This document shows, piece by piece, positions 1 through 9,798 of a stretch of DNA of 64,000 nucleotides (positions are counted from its first letter, which is position 1; each line of letters begins with the position of its first letter). This stretch comes from Cupriavidus yeoncheonensis. GTDB taxonomy: Bacteria > Pseudomonadota > Gammaproteobacteria > Burkholderiales > Burkholderiaceae. The notes under the pieces were generated by a model. That model was given only the letters and a program-made list of their open reading frames with translations. It did no database searches and was not told the origin of the DNA. The stretch is taken from positions 100,523 to 164,522 of the forward strand of contig NZ_CAJPUY010000019.1 in assembly GCF_905397275.1 (NCBI RefSeq), read 5' to 3'. The position numbers and the translations under genes were made by a program.

Positions 1-1
1 C

Positions 2-1009
2 CGGCCCAAGATGAACAACGTGCACTACGTGACGCTGATCGCGGCCGCGTGGCTGACCTTTGTCAGCGCGGTCGTGGTCAAGGGCATCAAGCTCACCAGC
101 TACGTACAGGTGCTGATGACGATCATCGAGGCCATCATCCTGTTCGCGATCATCGTCGCGAGTCTCGTCATGTTCCGCCACGCGCCGCAGCACCCGTTCT
201 CGCTGGTCTGGTTCTCGCCCTTCGCGTTCTCGCCCAGGCTGTTCGCCAACGGCGCGCTGGTGGCGATCTTCTTCTTCTACGGCTGGGACGTGACCATGAA
301 CCTCAGCGAGGAGACGCGCGATTCGAACCACATCCCGGGCCGTGCCGCGTTCTGGTCGATGGTGTTCCTGATGGCGTTCTTCCTCGTCTTCATTGTCATC
401 ACGCTGCTCGGCCTGTCGGATGCCGAGATCCAGCACTACAACACGAACGTCATTTTCGCCATCGCGCAGAAGCTGTTCGGGCCGACCTGGGGTTATGTCT
501 CGATCATCGCGGTATTGCTGAGCACGGTCGGCACGGTCGAGACGCAGATGCTGCAGTTCACGCGGACACTCTTTGCCAAGAGCCGCGACGGCGCACTCCA
601 CCCTCGCTATGCGCGCCTGCATCCGCGCTGGCGCACGCCGCACATCGCGATCTTCTTCATCTGGATCACCGGGCTCGCGCTGCTGTTCGTGTCGTCTTAC
701 CTGCCAACCGTCAATGTCATCCTGCAGGATTCGATCACGGCCATCGGCTTCCAGATCTGCTTCTATCTCGGGCTGACCGGGCTGGCCTGCGCCTGGTACT
801 ACCGCAGGATGCTGGCGCGCGGACCGTGGCTTGCCGTGAGCCACGTCATCTGGCCGGCGGCCAGCGGGATTTTCCTTTTCTTCATCGCGCTCTACAGCAT
901 CCCGACCTTCGACTGGGTCACCAATGTCGTCGGCATGGGGGGGATTGCCATCGGGGCCATTCCGCTGCTGCTGAACCGCAAGAGTATCCGGTCGGTGCCC
1001 GCAGCCTGA
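2..1009 (+). CDS. APC-superfamily amino acid permease, 5' end cut by window edge
   Basis: Polytopic inner-membrane transporter of the APC type, expected to move amino acids or amines. The open frame runs in from the left edge, so the ATG at 11 is probably internal. About 335 codons are visible, against the usual 450-550, so the first membrane helices are missing. Visible segments include several long hydrophobic helices, the motif FFFYGWDVTMNLSEETRD typical of the middle of APC carriers, and an SRDGALHP loop. It ends convergently with the methyltransferase gene. The substrate cannot be told from the sequence. Confidence 0.85.
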   Translation, partial: RPKMNNVHYVTLIAAAWLTFVSAVVVKGIKLTSYVQVLMTIIEAIILFAIIVASLVMFRHAPQHPFSLVWFSPFAFSPRLFANGALVAIFFFYGWDVTMNLSEETRDSNHIPGRAAFWSMVFLMAFFLVFIVITLLGLSDAEIQHYNTNVIFAIAQKLFGPTWGYVSIIAVLLSTVGTVETQMLQFTRTLFAKSRDGALHPRYARLHPRWRTPHIAIFFIWITGLALLFVSSYLPTVNVILQDSITAIGFQICFYLGLTGLACAWYYRRMLARGPWLAVSHVIWPAASGIFLFFIALYSIPTFDWVTNVVGMGGIAIGAIPLLLNRKSIRSVPAA

Positions 1010-1030
1010 GCGGGCCCCGTGCCAGGCATT

Positions 1031-1057
1031 GGCCGCGATGGCCGCGATGGCCGCAAT
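1031..1057. repeat. Three 9-bp tandem units (GGCCGCGAT type)
   Basis: GGCCGCGAT, GGCCGCGAT and GGCCGCAAT follow one another in the gap between the convergent permease and methyltransferase genes. This is a short local duplication with no evident function. Confidence 0.6.
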
Positions 1058-1080
1058 CGCCGCTGGCGTCCGGCGTGTTG

Positions 1081-2139
<1,059 letters not shown>

Positions 2140-2275
2140 CGATGCTCCCCCGACGAGTGTGGTGAGGGGCCGGATGCCTTGGGCTGCCGGCCATTGATGC
2201 TTAGCGTAGGCAGCGCATCGAGCGAAGTCCAGCGTTGTACATCAGGGGCGCCGGCGTTGCCGTGGCTGGCAAGCT

Positions 2276-2740
2276 TCAGGCGGCTGCACCTGGCCGCGCA
2301 TGGCGTGCCAGGAAACGGTCCAGCTGGCCTGCGAACGTCTTGCTGTCCTGCGCAGCGTACGGTGCCGGCCCGCCGGTATCGACCCCAGCGCTGCGAAGCT
2401 GCTCCATGACCTCGCGCATCGTCAGGCGTTCCTGGATATTCTCGCGGCTGAACCAGCTGCCGCGTGGGTCGAGCACATGGGCGCCCTTGTCGAGGGCGGC
2501 GGCGGCCAGCGGAATATCCGCCGTAATGACCAGATCACCGCTGCCGACCAGTTCGATGATGCGGTCATCGGCGGCGTCGAAGCCCGCGGGTACCTGCAGT
2601 GACCTGATAAAGCGGGAAGGCGGCGTGCGCATATACTGGTTGGCAACCAGCGTGACGCATACTTCGACACGTTGTGCGGCCCGGTACAGCATTTCCTTGA
2701 CGACAACCGGGCAGGCGTCTGCGTCAACCAGTACTTGCAT
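2276..2740 (-). CDS. YaiI/YqxD family protein (UPF0178, DUF188)
   Basis: Small cytosolic protein of a widespread family with a PIN-like, possibly nuclease-type fold; the function is not established. It begins MQVLVDADACPV, the family's hallmark acidic start, and later has the LVITADIPLA and LDPRGSWF blocks. I chose the ATG at 2740 because GGAAG sits 8 nt upstream; a TTG at 2752 is also in frame. The length of 154 residues is normal. Confidence 0.88.
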   Translation of the reverse strand: MQVLVDADACPVVVKEMLYRAAQRVEVCVTLVANQYMRTPPSRFIRSLQVPAGFDAADDRIIELVGSGDLVITADIPLAAAALDKGAHVLDPRGSWFSRENIQERLTMREVMEQLRSAGVDTGGPAPYAAQDSKTFAGQLDRFLARHARPGAAA

Positions 2741-2852
2741 CGTGACTTCCAATCGAGGGAGGGAGCGATCATGTTACTGCCTGCGCGCGCCTGGTTGGGA
2801 ACGAACATGGGCGCACGCTGAATTGAGTAGGATTGACCACAAAGGGAGAACT

Positions 2853-3257
2853 ATGAAAATCCATGTTGAAACCACGGTCGCGGCCCCTATGGAGAAGGTG
2901 TGGCGTGCCTACACCACGCCGGAAGACATCAGGCAATGGAATGCTGCCTCCGATGACTGGCATACCACGGCCGCCACGGTCGATCTGCGGGTTGGCGGCG
3001 CCTTCTCCTCGCGCATGGAAGCGAAGGATGGCAGCATGGGATTCGACTTCGCCGGAACCTACACGAAAATCGAGGAACACAGGCTGATCGAATACGCCTT
3101 TGGCGACCGGACCGCGCAGGTCGAGTTTTCCGATACGCCGCAGGGCGTTATCGTGCGCGTGAGCTTCGATGCCGAATCGGAGTTTCCGATCGAACAGCAG
3201 CAAAGCGGGTGGCAAAGCATCCTCGACAATTTCAGGAAGCATGTCGAAGCGCATTAG
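2853..3257 (+). CDS. SRPBCC (AHSA1-like) domain protein
   Basis: Single-domain START/Bet v 1-like protein of 134 residues. This fold binds hydrophobic ligands; AHSA1-type members are often stress-associated but mostly uncharacterised. The N-terminal VAAPMEKVWRAYTTPEDIRQW and the C-terminal GWQSILDNFRKHVE helix are typical. AGGGAGA lies just upstream of the ATG, and a strong intrinsic terminator follows, so it is probably monocistronic. Confidence 0.88.
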   Translation: MKIHVETTVAAPMEKVWRAYTTPEDIRQWNAASDDWHTTAATVDLRVGGAFSSRMEAKDGSMGFDFAGTYTKIEEHRLIEYAFGDRTAQVEFSDTPQGVIVRVSFDAESEFPIEQQQSGWQSILDNFRKHVEAH

Positions 3258-3282
3258 CGACTCGCGCGACGACTCGGGAAGC

Positions 3283-3311
3283 GGCCTGCCTGATGCAGGC
3301 CTTTCTTTTTT
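3283..3311 (+). terminator. Intrinsic terminator after the SRPBCC gene
   Basis: A perfect 7-bp stem GGCCTGC / GCAGGCC with loop CTGAT is followed directly by a T-rich run (TTTCTTTTTT). Confidence 0.85.
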
Positions 3312-3475
3312 GTCCGCCTGCGCATCCGGGCCAGGACTGGATTTCGTGCGCCAGCCGGCACACCGTAACCTGTTGCAACGCAGGTAATCCAATGAAATGG
3401 AAGGCGTCGCCGCATAGCCTCCTGCCGGGGAACGGGCAGAGCCATAATGGCGGTCCATAGCCACGGTGACAGCCG

Positions 3476-3922
3476 ATGAACCGCCTCTTCCCAACCTTTC
3501 ATTTGTTCCGGAGGCGGCATGTTCGTGCCGCCGCTTTGCTCACGCTGGCGACCGCTCTGGCATCGCCAGCGGCAGGCTTCGGGCAGGGAGTGTCCGGCAG
3601 CGCCGATGCCGACGAGGCGCTGCACAACATCCAGAGCAATTTCGCCCGCATGACGCCGCCGCCGCGTACTGTCGACTCCATCAACCAGGAACTGAAACAG
3701 GGCGAGGTCAGCGGCCACGCCGCAGGCAGGGGCGGCCACGGTGGCGGCAGACGCGGGAGCAGGGCTTCGCGGGACGGCACCTCAGCCGCGAACAAGAGCC
3801 AGGCCGATGCCGACACGCCGGCAATTGGCTCGCGCCCGGCTTTGTCAGGCGTCGCCAGCGAAGGCCGCACTGACGGCGTGCTGCCGGGGCAGCCGACGCA
3901 GGCGGGTGAAGTCGCCCGGTAG
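3476..3922 (+). CDS. Exported hypothetical protein, glycine/alanine-rich C-terminal half
   Basis: 148 residues and no family recognised. The N-terminus has arginines and then a hydrophobic stretch (AAALLTLATALASPAAG), consistent with a Sec signal peptide. The mature part contains a possible short helix (DEALHNIQSNFARM), then a low-complexity region rich in Gly, Ala, Ser and Arg. The codon pattern supports coding, but no good ribosome site is seen. Three 9-bp GGTAGC-type units overlap and follow the stop codon. Confidence 0.55.
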   Translation: MNRLFPTFHLFRRRHVRAAALLTLATALASPAAGFGQGVSGSADADEALHNIQSNFARMTPPPRTVDSINQELKQGEVSGHAAGRGGHGGGRRGSRASRDGTSAANKSQADADTPAIGSRPALSGVASEGRTDGVLPGQPTQAGEVAR

Positions 3923-4044
3923 CTCTGGTAGCTCCGGTAGCGACGAGGGTCGCACGTTCACGGTGCGACCCGGGTTCCAGGCCGCACCGTTTGAACCACC
4001 GCTGTCCGGGTCAGCCCCGCCGCCAGGGGCTGCCCGACGCCTGG

Positions 4045-5121
4045 TCACTGCCTGACTGCCGCTGCGCTGCCGGCATCGCGGCGCACGCGGATGTCGTTAT
4101 TGACTTCGCTGACGCCGTAGGTGGCATCGGCCAGCTCTTCGATGTAGTACTTCTGGCCGCGGTTGTCCACGGTGCCGGACAGCGTGACGACGCTATCCTT
4201 CACGTCGACGCTGACATCGCTGACGTCCAGGCGTTGCGCGTAGCTCAGGCGTTCGCAGATCTCGTCGCGGATGCGGTCGTCGGTGCGCTTGTAGCCGCGC
4301 GGGCCGGTGGGGCGTTCACGCCGTTCCGAGGTGCCGAACAAGTCGCCCACGGCCTCGCCGATGCGGCGGCCGAGGTTGTAGAGCGTGCCATGGTCGTCGT
4401 CGCGGTCGTCATCGCGGTATTCATCAGTTTCCCAGCCGCGCTGCTGCGCGGCCTCACGGCTATAGTGCCGGCCGTAGCGCCGGTCTTCCGTCCGGTCGTC
4501 GTCCGGGGCGGTCCAGTAGCGGGTGTCGCTGCGCAGGTCGCGGAAATAGGTATCCTGGTCCGCCGTGCCGCGATCGCTCGCTCGCGCGCGTGCCGTGCTT
4601 TGGCGCCACTCGCGCTCGGCGTCTCGGTCATCGCGCTGCCAGGCCTGCGGGTCGCGCCATTCGCGGGCGCGCTCCCAACCATTGCCACCGTTCATGCCGG
4701 CGCGCAGATCGCTGCCATAGCGGCGGCCTTCATCGGGGCGGTTGCCGCCACGGTAACCCTCGCGGGGGTTGTAGCGCCCGTCGTCGCGGCCGCCGTAGCG
4801 CTGCCCGCGCTCCCCATAGCGCTCGCCATACCGTTCGCGCGGCGATGGCTCCGGGCGCCCCGCCGCGCCATACGCGCCAAACGCACCGTACCTGACGTCG
4901 GGGTTGCCAGGCCGGTGTCCTGACTGCTGCCCGAACGATCTCCGGTAGCGTTCATCATCGCCGCCCGGCTGGCGGGCCGGCCCGCCATAGCTGGTCTGGC
5001 CGGGGCTCATGCGCCGGCGCATGCGTTCCGATTGCCATGTGTCGCGTCCGGATTCCGGTTGCCAGTCGTCGTCATCCCACTGCCTGCCGCGTTCGCGCGG
5101 GTCGTTCTGATAGTTGCTCAT
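4045..5121 (-). CDS. BON-domain protein with a long Arg/Asp/Gly/Tyr-rich disordered N-terminus
   Basis: 358 residues. The last 85 or so form a single BON domain (RIRDEICERL, VKDSVVTLSGTVDNR, GVSEVNNDIRV), a module linked to membranes or osmotic stress in OsmY-like proteins. The preceding 250-odd residues are low complexity, with RYGERYGERGQRYG-like repeats and many DDR/DDD runs. There is no signal peptide, so it may stay cytoplasmic. The ATG at 5121 has CAGGA upstream; an extension to 5244 is possible but lacks support. An 11-bp tandem repeat array lies 133 bp upstream. Confidence 0.8.
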   Translation of the reverse strand: MSNYQNDPRERGRQWDDDDWQPESGRDTWQSERMRRRMSPGQTSYGGPARQPGGDDERYRRSFGQQSGHRPGNPDVRYGAFGAYGAAGRPEPSPRERYGERYGERGQRYGGRDDGRYNPREGYRGGNRPDEGRRYGSDLRAGMNGGNGWERAREWRDPQAWQRDDRDAEREWRQSTARARASDRGTADQDTYFRDLRSDTRYWTAPDDDRTEDRRYGRHYSREAAQQRGWETDEYRDDDRDDDHGTLYNLGRRIGEAVGDLFGTSERRERPTGPRGYKRTDDRIRDEICERLSYAQRLDVSDVSVDVKDSVVTLSGTVDNRGQKYYIEELADATYGVSEVNNDIRVRRDAGSAAAVRQ

Positions 5122-5253
5122 GCTCGTGTCCTGAAATAGAGGGAGATCCCTGGTGCGCGAGCGGACGCGAGCGCGCCCGCTCGCGCATGGGCGTGTATCG
5201 CTATAGCGGCAAGATTCGTACCGTGCGGGAGCCTCCCACGGCATGGCGTTTGC

Positions 5254-5318
5254 GGGGCCTTATAGGGGCCTTACGGGGGCTTTATGGGGGCTTTATGGGG
5301 CCTTATGGGTGCTTTGTG
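5254..5318. repeat. Six-unit 11-bp tandem repeat, consensus GGGGCTTTATG
   Basis: Units run GGGGCCTTATA, GGGGCCTTACG, GGGGCTTTATG, GGGGCTTTATG, GGGCCTTATG and GGTGCTTTGTG. All are 11 bp except one of 10 bp, so the pattern repeats about once per helical turn. It lies upstream of the BON gene and downstream of the LysR gene. Confidence 0.85.
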
Positions 5319-5376
5319 GCCCCGGAGGCATTGCAACGATTGCAGAGCATGTAAGGGATGCCGGGTGCGGATCTTC

Positions 5377-6309
5377 CTACGGTAATGCCGTGCCGGCATC
5401 CGCTGCCGACTGCGACGCGGCAAACGCGCCAGCGGCTTCCAGCAGCCAGGCGCGCAAGTGCTGCATCGCGGCGCTGGTCGGCCGCGAATCGGGCAGGACC
5501 AGGTAGTAGGCACGCGTCGAGCGCAGCGTGCGCGCGACCGGCATCACCAGCTGGCGGCTGGACAGGTATTCCTCGACGAGAAAGCGGGGCACCAGTCCGA
5601 TCCCCAGGCCCGCGCGCGCGGCGGCAATCACCATGCTGTGGTGATCGTAGCGGGCGCCGCGCATGGCATTGACGTCGTCGATCCCTGCCGCGTCCATCCA
5701 CTGCTTCCAGCCGAAGCCGCGCGTGGCCAGGTGCAGCAGCGGCGCGCGCGCAATGTCCGCGGCATCGATCCGCTTCCTGCGGCCGAAGTAGTCCGGATGG
5801 CAGATCGCCACGGATGCTTCGTTGAACATCAGGTCCGCGCGCGCGCCGGGATACACCGCCTCGCCAAAGTGGATCGCCGCGTCGTACGGCGTGCCGTCAA
5901 ACAGGAACACGTCCGACTGCGCGCTGATGTTGACGACTACGCCCGGATGGCGCGCGTAGAAATCCGGCAGGCGGGGGATCAGCCACTCGACCGCCAGCGT
6001 CGGCACGCATGCCAGTTCCACGGTGCCGCCCGCACCTTCGTGCGCCATGATGTCCAGCGTGTCGCGCTGCAGCTTGCGCAGCATCTCCCGCACCTGGCCG
6101 CTGTAGAGCGCGCCGGCCGCCGTCAGCGTGATGCGCTGGTTGGCGCGGTGAAAGAGCTGCACGCCAAGCAGGCTTTCCAGCGCCGCGATCTGGCGCGATA
6201 CCGCGCTTTCGGTAATGAACAGGTCGGCCGCCGCACGGCGCAGGTTCAGGTGCAGCGCGGCGGCTTCGAAGGCGCGCAGGCCGGAAAGGCTTGGAAGGCG
6301 GTGCCGCAT
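5377..6309 (-). CDS. LysR-family regulator, GcvA-like
   Basis: 310-residue DNA-binding activator/repressor. The N-terminal winged helix-turn-helix is clear (FEAAALHLNLRRAAADLF, then TESAVSRQIAALE), followed by a periplasmic-binding-fold effector domain. It is divergent from the Bug-HglS-aminotransferase operon, which it most likely controls in response to a pathway intermediate. Two dyad sites lie in the shared promoter region. Confidence 0.9.
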   Translation of the reverse strand: MRHRLPSLSGLRAFEAAALHLNLRRAAADLFITESAVSRQIAALESLLGVQLFHRANQRITLTAAGALYSGQVREMLRKLQRDTLDIMAHEGAGGTVELACVPTLAVEWLIPRLPDFYARHPGVVVNISAQSDVFLFDGTPYDAAIHFGEAVYPGARADLMFNEASVAICHPDYFGRRKRIDAADIARAPLLHLATRGFGWKQWMDAAGIDDVNAMRGARYDHHSMVIAAARAGLGIGLVPRFLVEEYLSSRQLVMPVARTLRSTRAYYLVLPDSRPTSAAMQHLRAWLLEAAGAFAASQSAADAGTALP

Positions 6310-6327
6310 GGGGGGCGATAGCGGAGT

Positions 6328-6393
6328 TGATGACTAAACGTCATCATCCTATACCGAAATCTCGCTTGAACCGTAGCAGTTGATGAGAAATCA
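6328..6393. promoter_or_regulatory. Two dyads in the LysR/Bug divergent promoter
   Basis: TGATGAC-TAAAC-GTCATCA (6328-6346) is a perfect 7-bp inverted repeat. TGAT-GAGAA-ATCA (6381-6393) is a shorter copy with the same 5-bp spacing. Their centres are 50 bp apart, which fits the strong-site/activation-site layout of LysR regulators. That the adjacent LysR protein binds them is inferred. Confidence 0.6.
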
Positions 6394-6463
6394 TTCGATC
6401 CTTGCTTCGCCGTATTCGATTGCGGCCCCTCATAACGACAACATCAGGTAGACAGGAGACAGC

Positions 6464-7456
6464 ATGAAACGCTTGTTCAGCGCGCTCGCCGCCACGACCC
6501 TCGCCGTGGGCGCCACGCTGCCCGGCATCGCGTGTGCCGAGGACTTTCCCGCCAGGCCGGTGCGCATCATCGTGCCGTATCCGCCGGGCGGCACTACGGA
6601 CATGGTGGCGCGGCTGATTGGCGAGCAGCTTGCGATCCAGTGGAAGCAGGCCGTCCTGGTCGACAACCGTCCCGGCGCGGGCGGCATCGTGGGCACCGGG
6701 GCCGCCGCCAAGTCAACCGCGGACGGCTATACGCTGCTGATGGGCTCGGTCGGGGAGTTCGGCATCAACCCCACGCTGTACAAGAAGCTCCCTTATGACG
6801 CCGCCGCGGATTTCGCGCCGGTCACGATGGTGGCGCGTGTCCCCAATGTGGTGGTGCTGTCGCCGGCCTTCGCCGAACGTGCGCGCGTACAGACGCTGGC
6901 GGAGTTCATCGCTTACCTGAAGGCCAACCCGAAGCGCGTCAATATGGCGTCGGCCGGCAACGGCACGTCGACGCACCTGGCGGGCGAACTGTTCCAGCGC
7001 ATGACGGGTACCGAGATGAGCCACGTGGCGTACAAGGGCAGCAGCCCGGCCATCTCCGACCTGATGGGCGGCAGCGTCGATGTCATGTTCGACAACCTGC
7101 CGGCATCGCTGCCCTTTATTCGCTCCGGCAAGCTCAAACCGCTGGCCGTGACCACGCCGGCGCGCTCATCGGCGCTGCCGAGTGTGCCGACCGTGGCGGC
7201 CGCCGGGCCCGTGCCGGGCTTTGATGCCAGCCCGTGGTTCGGCCTGCTCGCGCCCCGGGGCATTCCCGCCACGGTGGCGCAGAAGATCAGCCAGGACCTG
7301 ACGCGCGCGCTTGGCGATCCCGCGGTGCAGGCCAAGATGCGCGACCTCGGCGCCGAGCCCGCGCCAAGCACGCCGGACGCGTTTGCCGAGGTGCTCAAGA
7401 AGGACCGCCAGAAGTGGGGCGACATCGTTCGCCTGTCCGGCGCGTCGGTGGACTGA
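6464..7456 (+). CDS. Bug-family periplasmic solute-binding protein
   Basis: 330-residue receptor of the tripartite tricarboxylate transporter type, acting in the periplasm. It has a signal peptide ending near GIACA, then the family motifs FPARPVRIIVPYPPGG (28-43) and DNRPGAGG. AGGAGA precedes the ATG. No TctA/TctB membrane partner is nearby, as is common for Bug proteins. The downstream HglS and aminotransferase suggest a ligand such as 2-aminoadipate, 2-oxoadipate or a related C6 acid; this is inference. Confidence 0.9.
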   Translation: MKRLFSALAATTLAVGATLPGIACAEDFPARPVRIIVPYPPGGTTDMVARLIGEQLAIQWKQAVLVDNRPGAGGIVGTGAAAKSTADGYTLLMGSVGEFGINPTLYKKLPYDAAADFAPVTMVARVPNVVVLSPAFAERARVQTLAEFIAYLKANPKRVNMASAGNGTSTHLAGELFQRMTGTEMSHVAYKGSSPAISDLMGGSVDVMFDNLPASLPFIRSGKLKPLAVTTPARSSALPSVPTVAAAGPVPGFDASPWFGLLAPRGIPATVAQKISQDLTRALGDPAVQAKMRDLGAEPAPSTPDAFAEVLKKDRQKWGDIVRLSGASVD

Positions 7457-7514
7457 CACCGCACCGCTTCTTCTCCCTTTCACTCTCCCTTTCAATCTCC
7501 TGCTGCATTCGATC

Positions 7515-8540
7515 ATGCCTGACAAGAACGTCGTTCGACTCCTTTCCCTCCACCTTGGCGCATCGGCCGCGGATCGCCTGGCGCAACTGGTCGCCACGCC
7601 GCAGCGGCTTCCCGCCGGCGAAGCGGGGCGCCCGTCGCGCGCGGAGGTCGCGCACGCGTTGAACCTGGTGCTGTTCGCCGGCATCCTGGAACGCGTGCCG
7701 ACGGGCAAGGCCTATACCGATGACGTGGCCACGGCCGGCGGCAAGGTGCACTTTGACCACGGCGCACTGCGCACGGTGCGCTGGCACGACAATGGCGCGC
7801 TGCCGGCCGGCGAGGCGGCGTTCACGCGCATCCTGCGTCCGCTGGGCTACCGGCTCAACGGCACCTATCCGCTGGACCGGATCGGCATGACCGGCCGCTC
7901 GTACGCGCATGAAGACGCGCCCGAAGAGATCGCGCAGTTCTTTGTCAGCGAATTGCATCCCGAACATTTCAGCGAGCCCTTCAGGCAGGCTGTCAGCCGC
8001 ATCACGGGCAGTTCGGAGGATCCGCTGACGCCGCGCGCCCAGGCACTGCTTTGGGAACTTGAGCGGGAGGGTTCGCTGTCGCTGGATGACGCGGCGGAAC
8101 TGATCGGCGCGCTCGCGCGCTGTTTCGACCGTCATCACGCCACGCCGCGCCTGGACGACTATGAACGGCTGCTGGCCGAGTCGCCGGAAATGGCCTGGAT
8201 CGCGACCGAAGGCAATGCCTTCAATCACGCGACCGACCGCGTGGAAGACGTGTTCGCGCTGGCGGAGGAGCAGAAGCGCATCGGCCGCCCGATGAAGGAC
8301 AAGGTCGAGGTATCGCAGAGCGGACGCGTGCGCCAGACGGCGTTTCGTGCGGACCCTGTGCGGCGTGTGTTCATGGACGCCGATGGCGCCGAGGTGGTGC
8401 GCGAGGTGCCGGGCTCGTTCTACGAGTTCATCACCCGGGATCGCTACGTCGATGAAGCACAGGCAGTCTCGCGTACCGACCTGGGCTTTGACGCGGGCAA
8501 TGCGCAGGGCATCTTCAGGATGACCGCGGCCGAATGCTGA
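7515..8540 (+). CDS. hglS: 2-oxoadipate dioxygenase/decarboxylase (DUF1338, HglS/YdcJ family)
   Basis: Fe(II) enzyme that converts 2-oxoadipate to D-2-hydroxyglutarate in lysine/2-aminoadipate breakdown. It has 341 residues. Putative metal ligands are visible as H82 (KVHFDHGALRTV, with R86 nearby), H238 (GNAFNHATDR) and E304 (SFYEFITR), matching the family's His-His-Glu set. The ATG at 7515 is preceded by a pyrimidine-rich stretch with no clear Shine-Dalgarno, so translation may depend on coupling. It lies between a Bug protein and an aminotransferase that could supply its substrate. Confidence 0.85.
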   Translation: MPDKNVVRLLSLHLGASAADRLAQLVATPQRLPAGEAGRPSRAEVAHALNLVLFAGILERVPTGKAYTDDVATAGGKVHFDHGALRTVRWHDNGALPAGEAAFTRILRPLGYRLNGTYPLDRIGMTGRSYAHEDAPEEIAQFFVSELHPEHFSEPFRQAVSRITGSSEDPLTPRAQALLWELEREGSLSLDDAAELIGALARCFDRHHATPRLDDYERLLAESPEMAWIATEGNAFNHATDRVEDVFALAEEQKRIGRPMKDKVEVSQSGRVRQTAFRADPVRRVFMDADGAEVVREVPGSFYEFITRDRYVDEAQAVSRTDLGFDAGNAQGIFRMTAAEC

Positions 8541-8553
8541 GGGGGGGCATCCC

Positions 8554-9777
8554 ATGACCGCTTATCCGTTCGTTCCGGCATTGCGGGAGCCGCAAGGCTC
8601 GCCGATCCGGGAGCTGTTCCGGTACCTTTCCGACCCGGAGATGATCTCGTTCGCGGGCGGCTACCCGTCCGCCGCGCTGTTCGATGCCGAGGGCATCGGC
8701 GCGGCGTCGGCGCAGGTGCTGCGCGATCGGCCCGCGGAATGCCTCCAGTACGGCGCCACCGAAGGCGCGCCGGCGCTGCGCAGCGCCCTCGTGGCGCTGA
8801 TGGCCGAACGCGGCGCAGTCGTGGCGGCGGACGAGCTGCTGGTCACCACCGGATCGCAGCAGGGCTTCGACTTTCTGGTGCGCACGCTGGTGGAGCCGGG
8901 CAGCGTGGTGCTCGTGGAAGAGCCGACGTATCCGGCGACGCTGCAGGCGCTGCGGCTTGCCGGCGCCGACGTGCGTGGTGTACCGGCGGACCACGAAGGC
9001 ATGGACGTCGATGCGCTGGAAGCCATGCTGGCCGATGCCACGTTGCGCCCGCGCCTGATCTACACGGTACCGACCTTCGCCAATCCCACGGGGGCGACGC
9101 TGACCCTCGCACGCCGGCTGCGGCTGCTGGAACTGGTGGCCCGGTATCGCGTGGTGCTGGTCGAGGACGATCCGTACGGCGCGCTGAGCTTCGACGGCCC
9201 GCCCCCGGCGTCGCTGCTTGCGCTGTGCGCGCAGGTGCCCGACGCCCGTCCGTGGCTGGTACATCTTGCGAGCTTGTCGAAGACGCTGGCGCCAGGACTG
9301 CGGATCGGCTGGATGATCGCCGCGCCGGAAATCGTTCGCCGCGCGGTGATTGCCAAGCAGGTGTCCGACCTGTGTACGCCGCCGTGGATCCAGCTGACCG
9401 CGGCGCAGTACCTGCAGGCGGGCCGGCTGCCGGGGCAGGTGGCAACTGAAGTGGCGTTCTACCGGGACAAGCGCGACAGGCTGGCGGCGGCGCTGCGCGC
9501 GGCCTTTGGCGAACGTATCCGCTTTGCGCTGCCCGCCGGCGGCATGTTCCTGTGGGCAGCGCTGGACGGTGTTGACGACGCTTCCACGCTGCTGCCCCAC
9601 GCCATCTCGGAGAAAGTGCTGTTCGTTCCGGGGACCGGATTCTATGCGGTGCGGCGCGCGCGCGCGGCCATCAGGCTGTCGTTCGCCGGCACCGACGCCG
9701 CGCAGGTCGACGAAGGTGTGCGCCGGCTCGCGCGGGCAGCGGCACGGCTGGATGCGGTGACGAAGGCCGGCGGCTAG
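8554..9777 (+). CDS. PLP-dependent fold-type I aminotransferase, 2-aminoadipate transaminase-like
   Basis: 407 residues. The PLP lysine is K243 in SLSKTLAPGLRIGW. FANPTGATLT at about 175-184 and EDDPYG at about 204-209 give the other cofactor contacts. There is no N-terminal winged helix, so it is an enzyme, not a MocR regulator. Only 13 bp separate it from hglS, and a run of G residues serves as the ribosome site. In this context it would make 2-oxoadipate from 2-aminoadipate. LysN/KAT-like enzymes are often promiscuous, so the substrate is inferred. Confidence 0.88.
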   Translation: MTAYPFVPALREPQGSPIRELFRYLSDPEMISFAGGYPSAALFDAEGIGAASAQVLRDRPAECLQYGATEGAPALRSALVALMAERGAVVAADELLVTTGSQQGFDFLVRTLVEPGSVVLVEEPTYPATLQALRLAGADVRGVPADHEGMDVDALEAMLADATLRPRLIYTVPTFANPTGATLTLARRLRLLELVARYRVVLVEDDPYGALSFDGPPPASLLALCAQVPDARPWLVHLASLSKTLAPGLRIGWMIAAPEIVRRAVIAKQVSDLCTPPWIQLTAAQYLQAGRLPGQVATEVAFYRDKRDRLAAALRAAFGERIRFALPAGGMFLWAALDGVDDASTLLPHAISEKVLFVPGTGFYAVRRARAAIRLSFAGTDAAQVDEGVRRLARAAARLDAVTKAGG

Positions 9778-9798
9778 GGAGCGCGGCCAGTGCGGCGT

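Noticed and set aside
5254..5318. CRISPR array
   Set aside because: Units are 11 bp in direct tandem with no spacers.
7516..8540. Reading the DUF1338 protein as a glyoxalase-type enzyme of unknown role
   Set aside because: The His-His-Glu set and the aminotransferase neighbour fit the HglS family better.
8554..9777. MocR-type regulator
   Set aside because: There is no N-terminal winged helix; the protein starts directly with the aminotransferase fold.
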